A stretch of DNA of 5,603 bases from Spirochaeta sp. Its GTDB lineage: Bacteria > Spirochaetota > Spirochaetia > Spirochaetales_E > Spirochaetaceae_B. Below are positions 1-3,852 of this stretch, in pieces (position 1 is the first letter of the stretch; the number at the start of each line of letters is the position of its first letter). The stretch is from contig JAUUYD010000175.1 of NCBI GenBank assembly GCA_030590585.1, positions 1 to 5,603 on the forward strand. Reading direction: 5' to 3'. The notes beneath the pieces were generated by a model. That model saw only the letters and a program-made list of their open reading frames with translations. It did not search any database and was not told the DNA's origin. A program made the translations under genes and the position numbers.

Positions 1-394
1 ATTCAAATGCCAGATCTTTTGAAACAGCTTTCATAACATCACCGATGGATACCAGCCCAATCAAACGGTCGTCCTCAAAGACCGGCAGATGTCTGATTCG
101 TTTCTCGGTCATTGTTGACATGGCATAATCGATGCTGTCGTGGCCATGGGCGATTATAAGTTTCTCTTTAGGGGTCATAATGGTGGTTACAGGGACACCT
201 TGGACGCTCTGCTGGAAATTGGCCAGGATATCCCGTTCAGATATTATCCCAGTTACATCACCATCTTCGTTGAGAACAATGAGTGAGCCGACATGCTTCT
301 CGTTGAGAGTGGTTATGGCATCCAAAGTGGATGCTTCTTCCAAAATTGTGAAAACCGAGCTTCCCTTGTTGTGCAGTAAATCCTTAATCAGCAT
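1..394 (-). CDS. Tandem CBS-domain protein (3' end cut by window edge)
   Basis: The reading frame runs from an ATG at 394-392 to the window edge and gives 131 residues with no stop. A perfect AGGAGG (407-402) lies 7 nt before the ATG, which fixes the start. Two CBS domains are visible, at about residues 14-60 and 70-125. Each ends in the G-h-h-S-x-x-D ribose-phosphate signature: GIISERD at 49-55 and GLVSIGD at 113-119. In the CBS family these residues usually bind AMP, ATP or another adenosine ligand, and the two domains pack as a Bateman module. Stand-alone proteins of this kind are typically about 140-150 residues, so only a short C-terminal piece is probably missing. There is no membrane segment or catalytic domain in the visible part, so a cytosolic energy- or redox-sensing role is inferred; the partner is unknown. 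It is transcribed divergently from the dehydrogenase gene across a 420-bp gap. Confidence 0.9.
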   Translation of the reverse strand, partial: MLIKDLLHNKGSSVFTILEEASTLDAITTLNEKHVGSLIVLNEDGDVTGIISERDILANFQQSVQGVPVTTIMTPKEKLIIAHGHDSIDYAMSTMTEKRIRHLPVFEDDRLIGLVSIGDVMKAVSKDLAFE

Positions 395-467
395 TCTTCA
401 GCCTCCTGGTGGATATTGGAGAGGTGCGAATATGTAGCTGTCTGCGAGTAATAACCTCATATAATGA

Positions 468-496
468 ATTGTATAATCGATCAGTCATTAATGCAA
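468..496 (-). promoter_or_regulatory. Candidate sigma70-type promoter for the CBS-domain gene
   Basis: Read on the minus strand, TTGCAT (496-491) and TACAAT (473-468) are separated by exactly 17 nt. The -10 matches TATAAT at 5 of 6 positions, while the -35 matches only the TTG core. Transcription would begin about 70 nt before the AGGAGG ribosome site of the CBS gene. The region is AT-rich, so chance matches are easy; this is a plausible placement only. Confidence 0.35.
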
Positions 497-500
497 ATTA

Positions 501-561
501 ATTTCCCGGACTTTTAGATTATTGATATCATGATATCCGGCGGTTTCTTCAGCCGGGAAAT
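501..561. repeat. 9-bp inverted repeat with 43-bp spacer
   Basis: ATTTCCCGG at 501-509 is the exact reverse complement of CCGGGAAAT at 553-561. The spacer contains the 14-bp palindrome at 524-537 close to its centre, giving a nested symmetrical layout. It could be a looping operator pair or the base of a larger RNA or cruciform stem. Function is unknown. Confidence 0.6.
524..537. repeat. Perfect 14-bp palindrome GATATCATGATATC
   Basis: All seven base pairs of each half match with no spacer. A perfect uninterrupted palindrome of this size is typical of a homodimeric repressor site, but no regulator gene is in the window to pair it with. It could also be a chance product of AT-rich DNA. Confidence 0.55.
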
Positions 562-583
562 CACCTGTTTTCAGCTGGTGATT
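559..583 (+). repeat. Stem-loop AATCACC / GGTGATT
   Basis: Seven perfect base pairs (559-565 with 577-583) enclose an 11-nt loop. No T-run follows, so it is not a terminator as it stands. It partly shares bases 559-561 with the longer 501-561 inverted repeat, so the two structures are mutually exclusive in one strand. Confidence 0.5.
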
Positions 584-642
584 GATTAAAGCGGAAAATT
601 CAGGTTATCTTTCTGCCAGACAATAAATGGTATCAGTAGAAT

Positions 643-657
643 CAGGGCAGAGCCCTG
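643..657 (+). repeat. GC-rich hairpin CAGGGC-AGA-GCCCTG
   Basis: Six perfect base pairs (643-648 with 652-657) are closed by an AGA triloop. The core GGCAGAGCC (646-654) recurs exactly at 693-701 in a second hairpin of the same design. If transcribed it would be very stable for its size. It is followed directly by two more GC-rich hairpins. Confidence 0.6.
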
Positions 658-663
658 GAACCC

Positions 664-684
664 GGAGCCTGCTCAAGCGGCTCC
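664..684 (+). repeat. GC-rich hairpin GGAGCC / GGCTCC
   Basis: Six perfect base pairs (664-669 with 679-684) enclose a 9-nt loop. It sits between the two AGA-triloop hairpins, with 6 nt before it and 4 nt after it, giving a compact three-hairpin tract. Confidence 0.55.
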
Positions 685-688
685 CATT

Positions 689-705
689 CTGCGGCAGAGC
701 CGCGG
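689..705 (+). repeat. GC-rich hairpin CTGCGGC-AGA-GCCGCGG
   Basis: Seven base pairs including one G-T wobble (689-695 with 699-705) are closed by an AGA triloop. It shares the 9-nt core GGCAGAGCC with the hairpin at 643-657, 47 nt away. TCTGCC at 612-617 could pair with GGCAGA in either of these hairpins, which would allow alternative folds. Confidence 0.6.
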
Positions 706-706
706 G

Positions 707-724
707 GCATAAAACTATGCTTTT
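707..724 (+). repeat. Weak hairpin GCATA / TATGC followed by TTTT
   Basis: Five base pairs (707-711 with 716-720) enclose an AAAC loop, and four T residues follow at 721-724. This has the outline of an intrinsic terminator but the stem is short and AT-rich. It could serve as an attenuator only with help from the GC-rich hairpins just upstream. Low confidence that it terminates. Confidence 0.3.
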
Positions 725-729
725 CCAGC

Positions 730-757
730 GTTCATTCGGGAATGAACCAGTTCATTC
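730..757. promoter_or_regulatory. Three alternating 8-bp half-sites at 10-bp spacing
   Basis: GTTCATTC (730-737), its exact reverse complement GAATGAAC (740-747), and GTTCATTC again (750-757) are each separated by 2 nt. The period is 10 bp, close to one helical turn. As DNA this looks like an operator for two adjacent dimers or a co-operative protein. As RNA, the middle element can pair with either neighbour but only through a 2-nt loop, which is sterically poor, so the DNA reading is favoured. It lies 58 bp before the dehydrogenase start. Confidence 0.5.
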
Positions 758-803
758 CTCTCATTTCGCTTGGAAATCACTATTAAACAACACAAATTAG
801 TGT

Positions 804-808
804 GAGGA
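804..808 (+). promoter_or_regulatory. Ribosome binding site GAGGA of the dehydrogenase gene
   Basis: GAGGA lies 6 nt before the ATG at 815. It supports that start, as does the glycine-rich N-terminal motif that follows within 10 residues. Confidence 0.8.
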
Positions 809-814
809 ATAACC

Positions 815-1897
815 ATGTCAAAGACGTATAAAATCGCCGTCCTTCCCGGAGACGGTACCGGCGGAGAAGTAGTCGCCGAGGGAAAGAAAGTTCTTGATGC
901 TGCAGCAAAGAAATTCGGATTCAAACTGGATATGACCGAATTTGATTTTGGTGGAGACCGATACTTGAGAACAGGTGAAGTTCTGCCGGATTCTGCTGTA
1001 GGCGATCTGAAACAATTCGATTCCATTTTTCTTGGAGCAATCGGGCATCCGGATGTTAAACCGGGCATACTTGAGAAGGGCATCCTGCTCCGCCTCCGAT
1101 TTGAGCTGGACCAATATATAAACCTGCGTCCGGTTAAACTCTATCCCGGTGTTGATTCGCCGCTGAAGGACAAAGGCCCCGAGCACATTGATTATGTTGT
1201 AGTCCGTGAGAATACCGGTGGTATTTATACTGGTACCGGCGGCATTTCCATGAAGGGGACCGAGCACGAAGTGGCAGTTCAAAGTATGGTTTACAATCGA
1301 TTTCAGGTTGAACGCTGCCTTCGATATGCCTTCGATTATACTCGCCGCCACGGTAAAAAGGCCCAGGGAAAAGGAAAGGCCAATACTCTCGGCCTGGTTG
1401 GTAAAACCAATGTCTTAACCCATGTCTTTGATCTGTGGGAAAGAGCTTTCCATGAAGTCGGCCAGGCTGATTTTGCCGATGTCGAGCGGGATTACTACCA
1501 TGTTGATGCCACATGCATGTGGATGGTAAAGAGTCCTGAATGGTTTGATGTTCTTGTTACCAGTAATATGTTCGGGGATATTATCACCGATCTCGGTGCT
1601 ATTACCCAGGGTGGTATGGGTATTGCAGCCGGAGGAAATATCAATCCCGAGGGTGTCTCCATGTTTGAACCCATCGGCGGATCCGCACCCAAATACACAG
1701 GAATGGGTATCATCAATCCCCTGGCTTCAATCGTAGCCGGTTCGATGATGCTGGATACTCTCGGTGAGTATAAAGCTGCTGAAGCTATTGAGAATGCCGT
1801 GATGAAAATCACCGGTACAAAAATTAAAAGCCTGGCTGCCGGTAAAATGGGTTACTCCACCACTGAGGTGGGAGACCTTGTAGCAGATGTACTGTAA
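815..1897 (+). CDS. leuB: Isocitrate/isopropylmalate dehydrogenase family, probable 3-isopropylmalate dehydrogenase
   Basis: This 360-residue cytosolic enzyme has the usual length and all core motifs of the beta-decarboxylating dehydrogenase family. The N-terminal PGDGTGGEV (11-19) replaces the usual PGDGIGPEV. Expected substrate residues are present: Arg95 and Arg105 (in NLRP, ten apart as in Thermus LeuB), Arg131 and Tyr138 (RENTGGIYTG), Lys197 (GKTNVL), Asp231 (VDAT), and the metal-binding Asp255 and Asp259 (NMFGDIITD). The segment LERGFLLKLRF of actinobacterial LeuB closely resembles residues 86-96 here, which favours oxidation of 3-isopropylmalate in leucine synthesis. One oddity is the cofactor loop GGSAPKYTG (288-296), which has Lys293-Tyr294 where classical NAD-type LeuB has Asp-Ile. 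Lys-Tyr is the pair used by NADP-type isocitrate dehydrogenase. Tartrate, isocitrate or homoisocitrate dehydrogenase therefore remain alternatives. No leuA, leuC or leuD is adjacent. The gene has its own leader and terminator. Confidence 0.8.
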   Translation: MSKTYKIAVLPGDGTGGEVVAEGKKVLDAAAKKFGFKLDMTEFDFGGDRYLRTGEVLPDSAVGDLKQFDSIFLGAIGHPDVKPGILEKGILLRLRFELDQYINLRPVKLYPGVDSPLKDKGPEHIDYVVVRENTGGIYTGTGGISMKGTEHEVAVQSMVYNRFQVERCLRYAFDYTRRHGKKAQGKGKANTLGLVGKTNVLTHVFDLWERAFHEVGQADFADVERDYYHVDATCMWMVKSPEWFDVLVTSNMFGDIITDLGAITQGGMGIAAGGNINPEGVSMFEPIGGSAPKYTGMGIINPLASIVAGSMMLDTLGEYKAAEAIENAVMKITGTKIKSLAAGKMGYSTTEVGDLVADVL

Positions 1898-1952
1898 AAC
1901 CGATAGAGCTTCAGATAAGTCGGTATAGGTTACCGGTAATTAAATCGAGAGG

Positions 1953-1990
1953 CCTGGTGTTCCTGTATCACTGGAATACCAGGTTTTTTT
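1953..1990 (+). terminator. Strong rho-independent terminator after the dehydrogenase gene
   Basis: An 11-bp stem (1953-1963 with 1973-1983, including one G-T wobble at 1959/1977) encloses a 9-nt loop and is followed by seven T residues (1984-1990). It starts 55 nt after the stop codon. It separates the dehydrogenase from the next plus-strand gene, which must therefore have its own promoter or depend on readthrough. Confidence 0.9.
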
Positions 1991-2028
1991 GTCTCGAAAA
2001 TATTTTCCGGAAACACTACAATTTCAGT

Positions 2029-2412
2029 ATGAATACTGAAACAGAAGAATGGACCATTAATTACATCCCTGAAGAAGGTGGGCGTTTTACTGGTAAACTC
2101 AAGGTGAGCGAAGAGGAAATCCGTTTTGTTTCTCTTTATGAATCCAGTAACAAGACGGTTGTTAAGGCAATTTTTCTTGATGTTGCCACTTTTGCAGCAG
2201 CCGGAGGTCATACGGTATATCGTTATTCAAACAAAGATGAGGCGATTGTGGCTTTACCGGTTGGTGAAATAGACCGAGTTGAAGCTACAAAGAAAGGGCT
2301 TTTTAAACGAGTGGTTATCAGCATGGAAGGGGGGCAGATTTTCACCTTTGACTATGGACTGCTTTCTGTCGGGAAACTGGTAGAACGTATATCGCAAATC
2401 ATTTCCCGTTGA
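2029..2412 (+). CDS. Small PH/GRAM-like domain protein, function unknown
   Basis: This is a 127-residue soluble protein with no signal peptide or membrane segment. I chose the ATG at 2029; an in-frame GTG at 1957 would place the start inside the terminator stem and add a basic, aromatic stretch unlike the rest. No good ribosome site precedes the ATG (only GGAAA about 15 nt upstream), so translation may be weak. The pattern is of alternating beta strands: FTGKLKVSEEEIRFVS early, ALPVGEIDRVEATKKG in the middle, then VVISMEGGQIFTFDYG and a final helix SVGKLVERISQII. A 'KKG-x-FKR' turn, then a strand, then 'G-x-x-F-x-F', ending in a C-terminal helix, is typical of PH-like and GRAM domains, which often bind lipids or other proteins. 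That assignment is by pattern only. It converges on the acyltransferase gene, 108 bp away. Confidence 0.75.
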   Translation: MNTETEEWTINYIPEEGGRFTGKLKVSEEEIRFVSLYESSNKTVVKAIFLDVATFAAAGGHTVYRYSNKDEAIVALPVGEIDRVEATKKGLFKRVVISMEGGQIFTFDYGLLSVGKLVERISQIISR

Positions 2413-2520
2413 TACTATAATATCAGCAGGACAGATTCTCAGGTGTTGGGTCTCCCGCCATTTTTTAAAAACCGGTGTGATCTCTGGTGGGATAGGCATA
2501 TCGGCATGGAGTTTCGTTCT

Positions 2521-3837
2521 TCAATCTTGATTGATAATTGCCGGTTCTCTTTTTTTCTGTAATTCAAAATCAAGTCCCATTTCCTTGAGTTTACCGGCTA
2601 TTTTATCCTCGAGTCTCAAATCGTCTACGGTACTTCCGATATTTATTTCAAGCTGACCTTTGTAGCTGAACATTGTCGTATTCCGTCCCGGGGCGGGAGA
2701 ATTACAGGCCAGGATTTCGACAGATTTAACTCTTTCTTCTATACCCGGGGGTAAACGGACTTCGCCGAGACTTGTTAGTACTCCGGAAAATAAACCTCTG
2801 GCGAAAAACTGATAAAAGAAAGCCAGAACACGTTCTTTAATAATCCGCGGCATGTATTTGTACAGGGGGCTGGACGTAACTCTGAGATTACGGCGGATTT
2901 GATTCTCTACGTGATGACCATGACGTTCATGACGTATCTCATCAGCGATAAACTGAATGATTTCTTCTATATCCTTTGCATCTTCAGTAGATTTCATCCT
3001 GTACGAGGGGGAATAGAGATAAGAGAAATTCTTCATGGATTTAGTGGGATAATCTTTTCGCATGTTTACCGGAATCTGAAAACGTAATGGGCGCCCTGGT
3101 TTTGCACGCCCTGATTTTATGTCTTCCAGGTAAATTTCCTGAATTGCCCATAAGTAGATACCGGATATCAGTACCACTAGAGTTACTTTTCTATTCCTGG
3201 CTAACCCACGGGTTTTATCAAGATTCAGTTTGAACTGAGCTGTGTAGTAGCGGTCGAAGGGAATTGCCTTTCCCGCCGGTATATATGCCTGACTCTCAGC
3301 CTTTATTGACGGACCTTTCGTGTTGAAGACATCGGCAAATCCGCATTCCCATTCTTTTGGATTAATTGGATCCTCCGGGCGGAAGATAAGGGGGAAATCA
3401 TCAATATCAACACCCCCCAATCGAAAATATTCAGAGCATACTGATAGGAGAAGAACAAGTGTTCCGTAACCATCTGAAAGAATGTGACTCATTTCCAGGG
3501 CGATATTTTCACCATTTGTCCGGAATCGGAACAGGAAATTTTCGCTATGAAAATCAACATGACGGTTTGCGTATTGACTATCATCCTCAAGCATTGGAAC
3601 ATCTTCTGTACGCTTCAGGACATAGGCGAAAAATGACTTCTTTAAGTATACCTGGAAGTAAGGGAAGCGTACCGGAATGATATTGGCAATGGCCTGCTGA
3701 AGTCTCTCCCTCTCAATAGGTTCTGAGAAAACCAGGCCGATTCGTGAAAGAGTGGTTTCTCCCTGAGAAACGATGTTGACAAAAATCTGGGCGGCATTGT
3801 CCAGTGGGAAACGTATTGGAATTTCGGGATTTGTCAT
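2521..3837 (-). CDS. Condensation/alcohol-acetyltransferase-like CoA-dependent acyltransferase
   Basis: A 438-residue protein of the chloramphenicol-acetyltransferase/condensation-domain fold. The catalytic HxxxDG motif is intact: His118-Ile-Leu-Ser-Asp122-Gly123, after strand FRFRTNGENIALEM. The N-terminal half has the family's 'PLDNAA' opening (11-16) and a 'RFPYFQV' segment (57-63). The second half carries the 'IPVNMR' strand (255-260) with NFSYLY (270-275), and a TSLGEVRLP latch-like segment (355-363). In this superfamily His is the general base that moves an acyl group from CoA or a carrier protein to an alcohol or amine; the acceptor here is unknown. There is no signal peptide, so it acts on the cytosolic side. 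The ATG at 3837 overlaps the exporter stop in ATGA, with GGGA 5 nt upstream, so it is translated by coupling. Relatives include alcohol acetyltransferases and mycobacterial PapA proteins. The gene is full length and looks functional. Confidence 0.85.
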   Translation of the reverse strand: MTNPEIPIRFPLDNAAQIFVNIVSQGETTLSRIGLVFSEPIERERLQQAIANIIPVRFPYFQVYLKKSFFAYVLKRTEDVPMLEDDSQYANRHVDFHSENFLFRFRTNGENIALEMSHILSDGYGTLVLLLSVCSEYFRLGGVDIDDFPLIFRPEDPINPKEWECGFADVFNTKGPSIKAESQAYIPAGKAIPFDRYYTAQFKLNLDKTRGLARNRKVTLVVLISGIYLWAIQEIYLEDIKSGRAKPGRPLRFQIPVNMRKDYPTKSMKNFSYLYSPSYRMKSTEDAKDIEEIIQFIADEIRHERHGHHVENQIRRNLRVTSSPLYKYMPRIIKERVLAFFYQFFARGLFSGVLTSLGEVRLPPGIEERVKSVEILACNSPAPGRNTTMFSYKGQLEINIGSTVDDLRLEDKIAGKLKEMGLDFELQKKREPAIINQD

Positions 3838-3852
3838 GAAGTTCCCTTTTTT
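3834..3852 (-). promoter_or_regulatory. Exporter/acyltransferase junction: A AAA AAG heptamer and ATGA overlap
   Basis: On the minus strand the exporter ends in codons AAA AAA AAG GGA ACT TCA TGA. The heptamer A AAA AAG (3852-3846) is in frame and has the form of the dnaX slippery site. The acyltransferase ATG (3837-3835) overlaps the exporter TGA (3836-3834), and GGGA (3846-3843) serves as its ribosome site. An imperfect hairpin (3845-3838 with 3825-3818, one mismatch) would place both the stop and the start codon in its loop. Simple translational coupling is the safe reading; frameshifting is only a possibility. Confidence 0.55.

Larger units (their letters stand above)
395..814. other. Divergent intergenic region, 420 bp, rich in inverted repeats
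   Basis: No convincing protein gene is seen on either strand. The part next to the CBS gene (395-500) is AT-rich and holds the candidate minus-strand promoter. From about 501 to 757 there is a run of inverted repeats, listed separately: a 9-bp inverted repeat enclosing a 14-bp palindrome, a hairpin at 559-583, three GC-rich hairpins at 643-705, a weak hairpin plus T4 at 707-724, and a GTTCATTC repeat array at 730-757. The last 60 bp lead to the dehydrogenase ribosome site. A well-matched plus-strand promoter was not found, so the transcription start of the dehydrogenase gene is uncertain. Depending on that start, many repeats lie in either promoter DNA or leader RNA. Confidence 0.8.

Noticed and set aside
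132..437. Plus-strand open frame of 101 codons opposite the CBS gene
   Set aside because: It is antisense to clear CBS-domain coding sequence with an AGGAGG start on the minus strand, and its translation resembles no protein family.
460..477. Two plus-strand TATAAT hexamers (460-465, 472-477) as promoters for leuB
   Set aside because: No acceptable -35 lies about 17 bp upstream of 472-477, and the distance to the gene is over 330 bp; they sit in AT-rich DNA where chance matches are expected.
717..800. Possible leader peptide (ATG at 717, TAG at 798-800) upstream of leuB
   Set aside because: It has no good ribosome site and only three scattered leucine codons (one at position 2, one pair near the end), which is unlike a leucine attenuation peptide.
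1930..1939. TTACCGGTAA palindrome after leuB
   Set aside because: Ten bp only, immediately before a strong terminator, with no second copy or gene start nearby to suggest an operator.
1957..2028. Upstream GTG start extending the 127-residue protein by 24 residues
   Set aside because: The GTG lies inside the terminator stem of the previous gene, and the added residues do not look like part of the domain.
2442..2466. Possible terminator (GGG-TCT-CCC with flanking partial pairing, then T6) in the convergent gap
   Set aside because: The stem is interrupted by mismatches and only about 3-5 bp are continuous, so I could not support it. No better hairpin was found for the minus-strand operon either.
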